A stretch of 64,000 bases of DNA from CAVYXZ01 sp965223835 (GCA_965223835.1 CBDCXQ010000001.1:6076001-6140000), one strand, 5' to 3'. Shown: positions 43,605-53,266, counted from the first letter of the stretch. Numbers and translations: made by a program. Notes: a model not told the origin generated them from the sequence alone.

Positions 43605-44609
43605 TTAAGAGGATTGAGCAGCTACGAGTGCTGATTCGTAGATTTCGCAATTCGGGAATGTGTAGGCGAAGCCATACCAGCGGGTGAACATCTGCTGAGA
43701 CCGCTCAAGCGTTTGCATTTGCCCATCCGCCGCGTAGAGTTTGCCGTCGCGGAGTTGTGCGCCGGTATCAAAGGTGATGCCATTGTCGGCTACTTTGGCA
43801 TGAGTGACATCTATGTAAAATGCATCCGGTGCTTTGGCCTGGTCGTTATAGTAGACATAGATTGAGCGTCCAGCAAATGTGTCGAGAATACCGGTTGGCT
43901 GGGCCTGGATCATTGTCAGCGGATAATAACGTGCTGTGGTTGTCGTCCACACGCCTAAGCCCATGTCCATCCGTTCGCGCCGGTCATCTTCGACGCCCAG
44001 CGTTTGAAGAAAATGTGGCGGCAGCCGATTGCCGATGAATTTCGGGAATAGGGTGTTAACCCTGCGCATGAACGCACGTTGCAACGCTGGTCGAAAACCC
44101 ACACCTTGCGATAGCGCGATCTGAGCATTCGGATGCGACTCCAATGCGCTCGCAACCGTCGTGTAAATCAGGTCGAAATCGGAGAATTCCAGTTGCAGGC
44201 CCTTTCGTTCCCCATAAATGCATTCGCCGGTGATGTGGTCCCAATAGGAGCCGGTCGTTTTATCACCGAGCAAAGCCAGACCGTTGTACAGGCCGCGCGC
44301 CCCAAACCATTCTTGCTGGCCGTCGACAATCGGTGTCAAACTGACACCGCTGTTGCAGGGCATTCAGAACGAGACCAGCCAGGGTTCACCGGCAATCTCA
44401 CCCTGCGCGACATGATGATAGGCCATTTGCCCTTTAACCAACGCGACTGGTGATTGTGGATGATCGAGTAGCAGCAGATCCGTGTCAGGCTGGACCAGCC
44501 ACCTCGCTAATGCCTGGTCTAATGACGCGGTTTGTTTGACATACAACGGCGCGAACATATCCACATCGCGCAATATGGCGCGGCTGGGGTCAAATTCATA
44601 GTGCGGCAT
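43605..44609 (-). CDS. DUF3179 protein with in-frame UGA: candidate selenoprotein
   Basis: 334 residues if UGA at 44366-44364 is read as selenocysteine (residue 82). Both halves are in one frame: PWLVSF before the UGA and MPCNSGVSLTPIVDGQQEWF after it, together forming the DUF3179 Cys motif with Sec at its first Cys (family pattern TYCPLCNS; here SF-U-MPCNS). After it come FGARGLYNGLALLGDKTTGSYWDHITGECIYG, typical of the family. A perfect stem CGGTGTCA/TGACACCG with loop GTT lies at 44349-44331, its loop 22 bases from the UGA. The ATG at 44609 has AAGGAG upstream; a TTG at 44615 is an alternative. The function of DUF3179 is unknown. If it is not Sec, this is a nonsense-mutated gene. Confidence 0.72.
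44331..44349 (-). promoter_or_regulatory. candidate bacterial SECIS stem-loop
   Basis: Within the coding sequence on the minus strand: 8-bp perfect stem, triloop GUU whose first base is G, loop 22 nt after the UGA. These values fall within the described bacterial SECIS range (loop 16-37 nt from UGA, 3-14 nt loop, G in one of the first two loop bases). No other proof is available from sequence. Confidence 0.55.
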
Positions 44610-45642
44610 CGCCAATTTTCTCCTTCACCTCATGGGGAATACGGAACTGCGGCGCGTCAGGATTGCCCTTAAAGCGTGCTTTCACCGTATCGTAACCGAC
44701 CTGGCTGAACGGACACACCGCCAGACACACAGCACAGCCATAATTCTGGGTGAAGTAATCGCGGCAGGTGGCGTGGTCAATCGTTTGCATCCCGCCATCG
44801 CCACGCGGCTTCGGCTCGTCATAAATCGCTTCAACGGGACACTTGCGGATGCACTTTTTGCACATTGCGCAGAAATCCCGCACCCACAAATGCTCATTCT
44901 CAGTGGCGATGGGCAGGTTTTCGATGTTGGTATAAATCGTGCCGATGCGCAGTCGTGCCCCTTCGCCCGGCGTGATGAGCAAGCCGTGATAGCCAATCGC
45001 GCCCATCCCGGCGAGTTCCGCCAGATAAACGTAATCGGTCACGCCGCCCAACGCTGTACCCGGATAGGCCGCAAAGCCATTTTTGTGCATAAAACGTGCC
45101 AGCTTATTACCGATGATTGCCAGATTTTTATAACCCTCCATGACCTCGAACTGGCTATCAAAACTGGGTGAGGTATCAATCGGCTCTTTATCCATCTCGA
45201 CTGTGTAGATAATGGCGTACTCATAGGGGATGCCCTTGTCCTGGAAGATGGCATTGCGCGGCACCTTGATATACCGAATGTCTTTGGCCCCGGCCTTGTG
45301 CGCCAATGCTTCCAGTTTATTTACAAACTCAGCGCTGGCCTCGCGCTTTTTGGGTTTTACCCCATACATGCGTGACCCCAGTTGCATGTTGAGCATCAAC
45401 GGGACCATCTTCGTGACCACCTTCATGCGTTGCTTCCCGGTGAGATTCACCAGCGACATTTTCTCTTTGGGTAAGCCCGAATCAAAAGATGTACGCGGTT
45501 TGGATTCAGGTGCCGGATAGATGGGTGCGGCGAATTTATCTAACTTCGAATCCATCACGTTCAGCATACCATCGAGCGATGGCCCGGTATCTGTATCATC
45601 GTTACTGCTTTGCATCAATACGTTTTTGATTGTGTTTAACAT
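44596..45642 (-). CDS. two-[4Fe-4S] reductase, QueG/reductive-dehalogenase-like
   Basis: About 348 aa. The C-terminal domain has two ferredoxin-type cluster motifs: FCAMCKKCIRKCPVEAIYDE (CxxCxxCxxxCP) and CRDYFTQNYGCAVCLAVCPFSQ (C...CxxCxxxCP). Upstream, GYHGLLITPGEGARLRIGTIYTNIENLP matches the segment that precedes the clusters in QueG and reductive dehalogenases, though no corrinoid-binding motif is recognisable. Role and substrate cannot be assigned. ATG at 45642 (a GTG immediately upstream is also possible). Its stop overlaps the start of the UGA-containing DUF3179 gene by 14 bases, so these two redox-type genes form one transcript. Confidence 0.8.
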   Translation of the reverse strand: MLNTIKNVLMQSSNDDTDTGPSLDGMLNVMDSKLDKFAAPIYPAPESKPRTSFDSGLPKEKMSLVNLTGKQRMKVVTKMVPLMLNMQLGSRMYGVKPKKREASAEFVNKLEALAHKAGAKDIRYIKVPRNAIFQDKGIPYEYAIIYTVEMDKEPIDTSPSFDSQFEVMEGYKNLAIIGNKLARFMHKNGFAAYPGTALGGVTDYVYLAELAGMGAIGYHGLLITPGEGARLRIGTIYTNIENLPIATENEHLWVRDFCAMCKKCIRKCPVEAIYDEPKPRGDGGMQTIDHATCRDYFTQNYGCAVCLAVCPFSQVGYDTVKARFKGNPDAPQFRIPHEVKEKIGDAAL

Positions 45643-45738
45643 CACTACCCCAACTACAATAAAATTGCCTCATCTATAGCATAGGACAAGCATGATGTGA
45701 AATCAAATCAACTTATTGATAAATGGCATGAATCATAA

Positions 45739-46617
45739 TCATGCTAGTTCGGAGAGAAAACCGTGACTCTTGGCCCAGGCTGCGGCGCTCGTGAGAAAGG
45801 CATCAATCGCCGGGGATTGCACGGTAGCGGCCAGATAGACATTGATGACCAGTTGTGGGTCAAACGATAGCTTCACCAGCCCCTCGGTATCGGCATCAAC
45901 CAGCTTGTCCGGCATCATCGAGATGCCCATATTCTCCCGAACCATCGCCATGATCGTATTGTGGGCGCTCACCTCGTAGCGCAGCCGGGGCAGCAATTGC
46001 ATGTGGGCACCCAGTAAATTGGAAAAAGTCCAGTATTCAGCTTTGGGGCCGATGAGTGGTTCATTGGCAAGCGCATCCACTGAGACCGCCGCCTGGGTTG
46101 CCAGACGATGCGCCTGGGACACCACCACTTTGACCTCATCCTGGGCGAGTTGCACCGCTGTGGCGTAATCTTCGGGGTTGAGCACCGTGCCAATGTCAAT
46201 TACCTGCGTCGCCAGCCAATCCACCAGTTCCTGCGGATTGCCCTCGAACAGCACGATCTCAATATCGGGGTACTGATGCTGAAAGTCGCGGATGATGCCG
46301 GTGAGCAACCGCGCCGTATGCGGCACACAACCAAAGCGCAGCTTGCCGACGGCCAACCCACGTTCCCGGCTGGTCTTCTGGCGGATAATCTCGACCTGTA
46401 TCAGGATGCTGCCGGCATGTTGCAGTATGTCTTCACCGATGCGCGTGACGGTCACGCCCTGCCGTCCGCGTTCCAGCAACGTGACGCCCAGTTCGGCTTC
46501 CAATTTGCTGAGCGAATAACTCACTGCCGACTGGGTGAGGCCTACCGCTTCCGCCGCTTCGGTCAGGCTGCCGGTATCAACGATGGCAACCAGCACTTCC
46601 AGTTGACCCAGATTCAT
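45739..46617 (-). CDS. LysR-family transcriptional regulator
   Basis: 292 aa. Helix-turn-helix at the N-terminus: LGQLEVLVAIVDTGSLTEAAEAVGLTQSAVSYSLSKLEAELGVTLLERGRQGVTVT. The effector domain follows (RERGLAVGKLRFGCVPHTARLL, LFEGNPQELVDWL, VSAHNTIMAMVRENMGISMMPD). The start at 46617 was chosen because the HTH begins there; the longer frame is a shadow. It is divergent from the acyl-CoA ligase with 78 bases between starts, so it may control that gene. Confidence 0.87.
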   Translation of the reverse strand: MNLGQLEVLVAIVDTGSLTEAAEAVGLTQSAVSYSLSKLEAELGVTLLERGRQGVTVTRIGEDILQHAGSILIQVEIIRQKTSRERGLAVGKLRFGCVPHTARLLTGIIRDFQHQYPDIEIVLFEGNPQELVDWLATQVIDIGTVLNPEDYATAVQLAQDEVKVVVSQAHRLATQAAVSVDALANEPLIGPKAEYWTFSNLLGAHMQLLPRLRYEVSAHNTIMAMVRENMGISMMPDKLVDADTEGLVKLSFDPQLVINVYLAATVQSPAIDAFLTSAAAWAKSHGFLSELA

Positions 46618-46695
46618 ATGATGTCCCCTAACAACAAGTCCTTTCAGTCTATACCACGCGCTATAATAAATCGAAAACTTCATTGAGGATGAACC

Positions 46696-48501
46696 ATGAA
46701 TAGTGTTCCACTGGATGAAACCACGCTGAAAAACATCGACGCGGCGCATGTGGTCAAAGGTGTGCCTGCTAACCGCCGCAAAGTGCCCTTTCGTAATTTT
46801 CGCCATCTGCTTACACTGCATACCACGACTTCGCCGAACAAGACCTGCGTGATTCACTATGACGCCGACGGCAACCGCGAAGAACTGAGTTATGCGGAGT
46901 TCGGCGCGCGGGTACATCAAACGGCGAATTTCCTGCATGACGACCTCGGTATTCAACGCGGCGACCGGGTGGCGACCATCGCCTATAATCACAGCGACAC
47001 AGTGCTGATCTACTTTGCCTGCTGGCTGATCGGCGCGGCGGTGGCTCCGCAGAACGTCGCTGAGGATGATCGACGGATCGCATACATTCTGCGCAACAGT
47101 GAGGCGGTAGTCTGTTTCGTTCGACCGGAATATCTCGAACGGGCCGAGCGCATCATTCACGGCACTGATGACGATCTGGGTGCACCCAACATCCGCGAAA
47201 TCGTCCAATTGGGCGGCGATCCGGTTGACGGTTACACACAGTTTCATGAACTGGTCAAAAATCAGCCGATGGCCTACCTGGGTGAGGATGCGGCCAAAGC
47301 TGCCGACAGTGCTCAGCGATCAGCCAGCCCGAATACGCCGACGCTGGATGATGAGGCGCTGCTGGTCTATACCAGTGGGACAACCGGTGCACCCAAAGGC
47401 GTTGTGCTGACGCAATATAACCTGATGGCCGACGCGCAGGGTATCGCGCAGTGGCAGGCGATCACCGGCAATCAACGCATGATGTGCGTGCTGCCGATTC
47501 ATCACGTCAACGGCACGGTCGTGACGCTGGTGACGCCGCTGCTGGTGGGCGGGTCGGTCGTGCTGAATCGGCAATTTTCCGTCAGTAGCTTCTGGCGACG
47601 CATCGTGCAAGAGCGGGTCAATGTCGTCAGTGTGGTACCCACGTTGCTACAGTTTCTGGTCGAGCATGGGCGGGAGCAATTAGCTGCCGGACACACTGTT
47701 TTTGGTGAAGGCATTCATCGCCAGGGCATCACCCACTTTCGCCATTTTATTTGCGGCGCGGGGACGCTGGCGGTCGCGCTGGCCCGTGATTTTGAGGACC
47801 TGTTCGGTCTGCCGATTCTGCACGGCTATGGCCTCAGCGAGACGACCTGCTATAGCTGTTTCCTGCCGATTGATCTGGACTGGGATACGCATCAAGGCTG
47901 GTTGCAAGATCATGGCTATCCCAGCATCGGCTGTCCAATTGACCCCAACGAAATGGCGATTTTTGACGCCAGCGGCAGCGGTCAACAATTAGGTCCGGGT
48001 GAGCGTGGCGAGATTTGCATCCGCGGCCACAATGTCATGCAGCACTATTTCAAACGACCGGATGCCAACACGGAGACGTTCAAGTTCGGCTGGTTCCGCA
48101 CCGGCGATGAGGGTTTTTATCTCAACGATGAACCGGGGCGACCCTTCTTTTTTATTACCGGACGTATCAAAGAGTTGATTAATCGCGGCGGCGTGAAGTT
48201 CAGCCCGTTTGAGATTGAAGAAGTGCTGCTGTCGCTGCCGGGCGTCAAGGTGGGTTTGGCAGTCGCCTTCAAAAATGATTACTATGGCGAGGAAGTCGGC
48301 GCGTACATCGTGGCCGAGGAAGGCGCATTCTTCACGACTGAGGAAGTTATCCAATACTGCCGCGAACGCATGTCGTTCGAGAAAAGCCCCAAAGCTATCG
48401 TCTTCGGCACCGAGATTCCAGTTACATCGACTGGCAAATACCAACGCCTGAAATTGCAGAATCTGTTCGCTGAGTGGGAACATACGCAGTTCCGTGAATA
48501 A
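46696..48501 (+). CDS. AMP-dependent acyl-CoA synthetase/ligase
   Basis: 601-aa ANL-superfamily enzyme. ATP-binding: LLVYTSGTTGAPKGVVLTQYNL; then HGYGLSETTCYSCFLP (adenylation core), FKFGWFRTGDEGFYLN, and the C-terminal hinge and catalytic lysine region ITGRIKELINRGGVKFSPFEIEEVL and PVTSTGKYQRLKLQ. No membrane segment. It activates a carboxylate (perhaps aliphatic or aryl), specificity unknown. A weak TATAAT lies at 46662-46667. It is divergent from LysR. Confidence 0.87.
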   Translation: MNSVPLDETTLKNIDAAHVVKGVPANRRKVPFRNFRHLLTLHTTTSPNKTCVIHYDADGNREELSYAEFGARVHQTANFLHDDLGIQRGDRVATIAYNHSDTVLIYFACWLIGAAVAPQNVAEDDRRIAYILRNSEAVVCFVRPEYLERAERIIHGTDDDLGAPNIREIVQLGGDPVDGYTQFHELVKNQPMAYLGEDAAKAADSAQRSASPNTPTLDDEALLVYTSGTTGAPKGVVLTQYNLMADAQGIAQWQAITGNQRMMCVLPIHHVNGTVVTLVTPLLVGGSVVLNRQFSVSSFWRRIVQERVNVVSVVPTLLQFLVEHGREQLAAGHTVFGEGIHRQGITHFRHFICGAGTLAVALARDFEDLFGLPILHGYGLSETTCYSCFLPIDLDWDTHQGWLQDHGYPSIGCPIDPNEMAIFDASGSGQQLGPGERGEICIRGHNVMQHYFKRPDANTETFKFGWFRTGDEGFYLNDEPGRPFFFITGRIKELINRGGVKFSPFEIEEVLLSLPGVKVGLAVAFKNDYYGEEVGAYIVAEEGAFFTTEEVIQYCRERMSFEKSPKAIVFGTEIPVTSTGKYQRLKLQNLFAEWEHTQFRE

Positions 48502-48599
48502 TCACCAAGAATTGTAATAAAAGTAATAATGCCTGTTTTTCGCCTGCTTTTCACAGAAACGGTATGCTTGAGACAGATTGATGCAATGAGGAAGCACCC

Positions 48600-50486
48600 A
48601 TGCTGAGCCAGTACAATCCGGTTGATATTGAAATCATTCTGCGCGAAGAAAATCCGCCACCGCCATTTCCTCCGGCGACTGACCGCGCTGCCTGGAATGT
48701 GGTGCGCCAGGTCATTGGTGAAGACAGCGCCCAACAGATTATTCGCGAGGCTGAAGAATTTGCCGAAGTGGGGATTCCAGTTTTGCCCGCCAGCCTCTTC
48801 CTCGAATTCAAACGCATCGGTGAACGGCGCGGCTATCAAGACCCGATGAGTGAACGCCGGGCGATGCAGACGGCGTTGGCGCTGGCGGAATGTCTGGAAT
48901 TTGAAGGGCGTTTTCTGGACCCGCTCATGGATTTGACCTGGGCCATTTGTGAAGAGAGCACCTGGGCCTATCCCGCGCACGCATCAGACTTAGCAGATAT
49001 GACTAACCCCTACATTGACCTCGGTGCAGCCCAGACCGGCAGCCAGCTTGCTGAACTGGACCTGATTCTGGGTGCCGAACTGGACCCAATGGTGGGCAAA
49101 CGCATTCGCCATGAAGTCGATCAACGTTTATTGACGCCTTATCTCACTCGGCACGATCACTGGTGGCTGTACAACACGGCTTACCGGCGCGTCAATAACT
49201 GGACAGCCGTGTGCAATGGCAACATTGTGCTGGCGGCAATTCATCTGGAAGACGATCTGGCCCGACTGGCCGAGATCATTGCGCGGGCGGCACGGTCACT
49301 GGATGATTATCTGGAAACCTTCGATGTCGATGGTGGTTCCAGCGAAGGCCCCGGCTACTGGGGTTATGGCTTCGGCAATTATGTGCTGATGGCGCAGATG
49401 ATTGAGCAGCGCAGCAATGGACGACTGGCGTTCCTGGATGGTGACTTGATTCGCAACGTTGCCCAGTTCCCGCTCAAGACCATGCTCAGCCAGAATAACT
49501 GGGTGAATTTCTCCGATGCCAGTCTGACGCCGACTTTTCCCGGTTCGCTGCTGGTGCATCTGGCACAACGGTTAGACCTGCCGCGCTTGCTCACGCTGCA
49601 TCAACAACAGAATCAGCGTGGCGTGGCGGACCGGCGCTGGGATATTGCCTGGGGCCTGCGCGAATTGTTCTGGCGGGCTGACCATGAAACCCCGGCTGAG
49701 CCAGTCTACGTTGCGCCCAATCCACACGACTGGTACAGCGAAATGCACTGGATGATTGCTCGTTATAACCCCAGCGACCCGGACGCGCTGGTGCTGGCCG
49801 CCAAAGCCGGTCACAATGGCGAAATGCATAATCAAAACGATGTTGGCAGCTTTATCGTCCAGACCAAAGGCGACCCCGTGATTGCTGATCTTGGCAGTGG
49901 ACGTTATACGCGTGACTATTTCAATGAACGGCGCTATGAGCATTTTGTCTGTCAATCACTTGGACATTCGTGCCCGGTGCCCAACGGCCAGATGCAAGGG
50001 CCATTCAGCCGTGCCGCGCACACCGCAAAACCTACCCCGGAACAGGATGGTGCAAATTTTTATTCAACCTTGCTGGAACACCATGCAGACGAATCGCTCG
50101 ACATGCTCAAATTCGAGATGAAGGATGTCTATCCCGCAAAAGCTGATCTTGAGTCATTGGTGCGGACCATCATGCTGCATCGTGAGGAACCATCGGGCTG
50201 GGTCGAACTGATTGATAACGTGCACTTTGCCAGTGGGCCGGGCACCTTCGAGAGTGTGTTAACCACCTTTGGCGAGGCCGAACTGGGGGACGGCGCGGTG
50301 CTGCTCAAGGGCGACAAAGGCAAGCTCCATGTTGCCTACGATGAGGACGTTGTGAAGCCACGCATTGATGTCGTTTCCGATGTTGATCTGGTCAGCGGCC
50401 TGTGCGATGTGCAGCGGGTCGTCTTTGAGTGGATAAGGCCGCAGCAAACCGGATCAATCGTCCTGGGTATTACGCCGATAGATTAG
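48600..50486 (+). CDS. heparinase II/III-family protein
   Basis: 628 aa. The central region DGGSSEGPGYWGYGFGNYVLMAQMIEQRSNG and PVYVAPNPHDWYSEMHWMIARYN and LVLAAKAGHNGEMHNQNDVGSFIVQTKGDPVIADLGSGRYTRDYF match the heparinase II/III family, polysaccharide lyases with an alpha/alpha toroid and a C-terminal beta domain. No signal peptide is seen, so it may act on intracellular oligosaccharides or may use an unrecognised export route. Downstream genes give no clear substrate. Confidence 0.78.
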   Translation: MLSQYNPVDIEIILREENPPPPFPPATDRAAWNVVRQVIGEDSAQQIIREAEEFAEVGIPVLPASLFLEFKRIGERRGYQDPMSERRAMQTALALAECLEFEGRFLDPLMDLTWAICEESTWAYPAHASDLADMTNPYIDLGAAQTGSQLAELDLILGAELDPMVGKRIRHEVDQRLLTPYLTRHDHWWLYNTAYRRVNNWTAVCNGNIVLAAIHLEDDLARLAEIIARAARSLDDYLETFDVDGGSSEGPGYWGYGFGNYVLMAQMIEQRSNGRLAFLDGDLIRNVAQFPLKTMLSQNNWVNFSDASLTPTFPGSLLVHLAQRLDLPRLLTLHQQQNQRGVADRRWDIAWGLRELFWRADHETPAEPVYVAPNPHDWYSEMHWMIARYNPSDPDALVLAAKAGHNGEMHNQNDVGSFIVQTKGDPVIADLGSGRYTRDYFNERRYEHFVCQSLGHSCPVPNGQMQGPFSRAAHTAKPTPEQDGANFYSTLLEHHADESLDMLKFEMKDVYPAKADLESLVRTIMLHREEPSGWVELIDNVHFASGPGTFESVLTTFGEAELGDGAVLLKGDKGKLHVAYDEDVVKPRIDVVSDVDLVSGLCDVQRVVFEWIRPQQTGSIVLGITPID

Positions 50487-50517
50487 ATTCTGGGTTGGCG
50501 TATACCGTGCATGAAAG

Positions 50518-51468
50518 TTGAAACCAGTGACGGTTCATCAACTAACAACGGATGGGCAAAATGTTCATGGTGATTACTCGCCTGATCGTGTGCCTATTCT
50601 CAGGGTGCAATCTGGCGATGTGATTGAAGCGCAGACGCTGGACGCTGGTTGGGGATTGGAGGCACCTAATCCTTCGGGCACACCTCGTAAACGCCATCCC
50701 GCATTTGAGTACCAATCAAACTGGGGGCACGCGCTGACCGGGCCGATCTGGATTGAAGGCGCTCAGCCCAGCATGACGCTCCTAATCCATTTTGAAGAAC
50801 TGATTCCTGATGATTACGGATTTACATATGCTGGCGGCTTCAAACATCGTATCCACGATCATCTCCAATTGAGTGATGGTGATGAGGAACTGGTGCTATG
50901 GACGTTGGATTCCGACAAGATGATCGGCACCAATCAATTTGGGCATCGTATACGATTGAAACCTTTCCTGGGCAACATCGGTATGCCACCACCGGAAGAA
51001 GGTCATCATTCAACGGCATCACCCTTCACCTGGGGTGGCAATATAGATTGTAAGGATCTGATTGCAGGCACGCAGTTGTATTTACCTATTCCCGTTGCTG
51101 GCGGTCTGCTTTCGTTTGGCGATGGACATGCGGCTCAGGGACATGGTGAAGTGAGCGTGAACGCCATTGAATGTCCGATGGAGTACGTTCGGTTGCGAGT
51201 TGAAGTACTTCCCAATATAACCATTAGCACACCTCGCGCCTGGACGCCGGATGGATGGTTAATGTTTGGGTTTGATGCCGATCTTGAGCAGGCAGCGCTG
51301 ATGGCCCTCGACGAAATGATTGCGTTGATGATGGCACAACATCAGTTTGTCTCGCGTAAACAAGCACTGGGCCTGGCGACCGCGATTGTCGATTTGCACA
51401 TTACGCAGATCGCAAACCCAATCGTGGGCGTTCATGCATTTTTACCTCATGATGCATTGGTAGATTAA
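50518..51468 (+). CDS. acetamidase/formamidase-family protein
   Basis: About 316 aa. Motifs typical of the family: NPSGTPRKRHPAFEYQSNWGHALTGPIWIEGA, FLGNIGMPPPEEGHHSTASPFTWGGNIDCKDLIAGTQLYLPIPVAGGLLSFGDGHAAQGHGEVSVNAIE. TTG at 50518 is uncertain; a GTG at 50527 is an alternative and no strong RBS is apparent. It hydrolyses short amides in known members. It lies 31 bases after the heparinase-like gene. Confidence 0.82.
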   Translation: MKPVTVHQLTTDGQNVHGDYSPDRVPILRVQSGDVIEAQTLDAGWGLEAPNPSGTPRKRHPAFEYQSNWGHALTGPIWIEGAQPSMTLLIHFEELIPDDYGFTYAGGFKHRIHDHLQLSDGDEELVLWTLDSDKMIGTNQFGHRIRLKPFLGNIGMPPPEEGHHSTASPFTWGGNIDCKDLIAGTQLYLPIPVAGGLLSFGDGHAAQGHGEVSVNAIECPMEYVRLRVEVLPNITISTPRAWTPDGWLMFGFDADLEQAALMALDEMIALMMAQHQFVSRKQALGLATAIVDLHITQIANPIVGVHAFLPHDALVD

Positions 51469-51485
51469 CAGTCTGCGGTAAATGA

Positions 51486-52088
51486 CTAGGCTGCGTCGGA
51501 TTCCGAAATCGTCAGAGTTTTAAGGACCGCTGCATATTTGTCGACCATCATGTAACGGGCCTGTGGGCTGAGCTTGTGCCAGCTCCGTTCCAGCTTGGCC
51601 CGCACCCAGCGCGTTCCGGCGTCAATATCCATGCCCTGCTGCACGAAGACCAGCCGCATCAGCGACGGCACCTGGTCAATATGGGCCATCGCGTCCGCAT
51701 CAGCCAGGCATTGCGCTTCAACGGTGTCACGCTCGGCGATCACACTGGCTCGATGAGTGGCGATGCAATGCTGAACTTCCCCAATTTTGTCGGCGGGATA
51801 ACTCAGCGACTCCAATAATTTTGCAGCCTCAATTGGGCCATGAATGTGATGTTGACTGTATAGGGCCGCATCTTTCACACCAGCATAATCATGCAGGAGC
51901 GCAGCCAGTTCGACAATTTCCGCATCCGCATCGCGCATGTGGGCCAATAACCGCGCATAGCGCACGACATGAACAATGTGATGAGTCCAGATGCCATAAC
52001 CGAACATATTATTCTCACTGGCGCAGGCGGCTTCGACCACCGCTGCCACATTTGCAATCACCGCTTGGCGCGTAGCGTTCACATTCAT
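51486..52088 (-). CDS. HD-domain hydrolase
   Basis: 200 aa. His-Asp metal motif: HHIVHVVRYARLLAHMRDADAEIVELAALLHDYAGVKD, with HIHGPIEAAKLLESLSYPADKIGEVQHCIATHR continuing. The family includes phosphohydrolases for nucleotides; the substrate is not identifiable. It converges with the acetamidase (gap 17 bases) and is eight bases after the VOC gene. Confidence 0.82.
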   Translation of the reverse strand: MNVNATRQAVIANVAAVVEAACASENNMFGYGIWTHHIVHVVRYARLLAHMRDADAEIVELAALLHDYAGVKDAALYSQHHIHGPIEAAKLLESLSYPADKIGEVQHCIATHRASVIAERDTVEAQCLADADAMAHIDQVPSLMRLVFVQQGMDIDAGTRWVRAKLERSWHKLSPQARYMMVDKYAAVLKTLTISESDAA

Positions 52089-52096
52089 TCTCCAAT

Positions 52097-52456
52097 TTAC
52101 GCTGTGTATTCGATAAATTCCATCGTATTGCCGTCCGGATCAGCAACGGCCCCTGATTTTGCTCGCCCGTCCTGCTGAATCGGGTTGAATTCCTGGCCGC
52201 CATTGTTCAGGGCCTGGTGCATGGTGTGTTCAACGTCATCAACAACAAAATGGAATTGTTGCCGGTTCTGGTGTGCCTCAACCTCGACAATACTGTTCGG
52301 GCAAAAGACCAGCTTTTTCCCCGCCAGCGTGCCTCTGTGGAAGCGAGTTGAACCCTCCGGTCCAAATGGTTGCAAATCGGCGGTAAAGACCGCGTTATAA
52401 AACTTCACCATAGCAGTCATATGGGTCACAGCGACAGTGATGCGTTCAATATTCAT
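52097..52456 (-). CDS. VOC (glyoxalase)-family protein
   Basis: 119 aa with the beta-alpha-beta-beta-beta glyoxalase pattern: ITVAVTHMTAMVKFYNAVF at the N-terminus, and REFHFVVDDV-like and AVADPDGNTMEFIEYTA near the end (the last strand with the metal Glu). A likely metal-dependent enzyme or binding protein with unknown ligand. RBS GGGGA lies near the ATG. Confidence 0.75.
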   Translation of the reverse strand: MNIERITVAVTHMTAMVKFYNAVFTADLQPFGPEGSTRFHRGTLAGKKLVFCPNSIVEVEAHQNRQQFHFVVDDVEHTMHQALNNGGQEFNPIQQDGRAKSGAVADPDGNTMEFIEYTA

Positions 52457-52531
52457 AATTTCCCCTGTGAGGTGTGATTGATGATGGGATTATTATATCG
52501 AACTTTTGTTCTAATTCCAAGTGAGGATATT

Positions 52532-52571
52532 CAAATAAAAACACCACAGTCAACTGCTTGTGACTGTGGTG
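52532..52571 (-). terminator. Rho-independent terminator for the SnoaL-like gene
   Basis: On the minus strand: perfect 11-bp stem CACCACAGTCA/TGACTGTGGTG, eight-base loop, then TTTTTATTTG. It lies about 150 bases after the stop of the SnoaL-like gene. It also separates the VOC gene from upstream transcription. Confidence 0.75.
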
Positions 52572-52722
52572 CTTCCTCTGAAGGTTTTCCCTTTTGCAAT
52601 ATTGCTATTGGTTGAGGTACTTGCCTTTCAAATTCAATTTAAGTTACTTATAGTCTATACGTTTTTCACAAATTTCCACAGTGATAAACGTCAGTACCCG
52701 TATATGATGTTCGTCAAATTGC

Positions 52723-53175
52723 CTAGCCGACAGCCGGTGGTTCAATGCCCAATTGTCCTAATATCCCGACCATCCCCGCGCCTTCTGCTTGTTGCAGGTT
52801 CATCGCAATCACGAGGCCATTGTCATCAAACATCGCGGTTGCCGTCGATTCTGGCAGGGCGATTGATTTGCTGGTTGCTTCGGCCTGGATGTCATAGCCC
52901 AGTGTTTGCAGATCAAGGGCGCCATCATGGGTACCGGTGATGGCGTAGTTAACGGTGACGACGTTATCGCTTTGAGCGGCAGCAGAGAAATTATAAGTCC
53001 AGTCGGAGAAGGCATCGAAATAAGCTTTTTGCAGGGCCAATACCCCGGCTTTATCCATGGTTGCCGCGTCATTGACCGTAAGCTGAAGGTCGTCATGGAA
53101 GATCGCCGCCAGCGTATCCAGGTCATGAGTATCCATTGCATCAAATAGTTCGTGCGCAGCTTCTGAAATCGGCAT
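52723..53175 (-). CDS. SnoaL/NTF2-like protein
   Basis: 150 aa with the N-terminal pattern AHELFDAMDTHDLDTLAAIFHDDLQLTVND of SnoaL-like domains, ending DNGLVIAMNLQQ. These small cone-shaped domains bind or isomerise small molecules. No signal peptide. The terminator at 52532-52571 follows. Confidence 0.7.
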   Translation of the reverse strand: MPISEAAHELFDAMDTHDLDTLAAIFHDDLQLTVNDAATMDKAGVLALQKAYFDAFSDWTYNFSAAAQSDNVVTVNYAITGTHDGALDLQTLGYDIQAEATSKSIALPESTATAMFDDNGLVIAMNLQQAEGAGMVGILGQLGIEPPAVG

Positions 53176-53266
53176 CGTTCGCTCCTAATGGTTCATGTTG
53201 GTACGAGTATAGAATCGCTGGAGCATCGGCACAATCAGCAGTAATTTGGAGTACGGCTTCTGCTGT

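Noticed and set aside
52560..52940. Plus-strand 126-aa frame
   Set aside because: It runs across the terminator hairpin and antisense to the SnoaL-like gene, and is best explained as a shadow.
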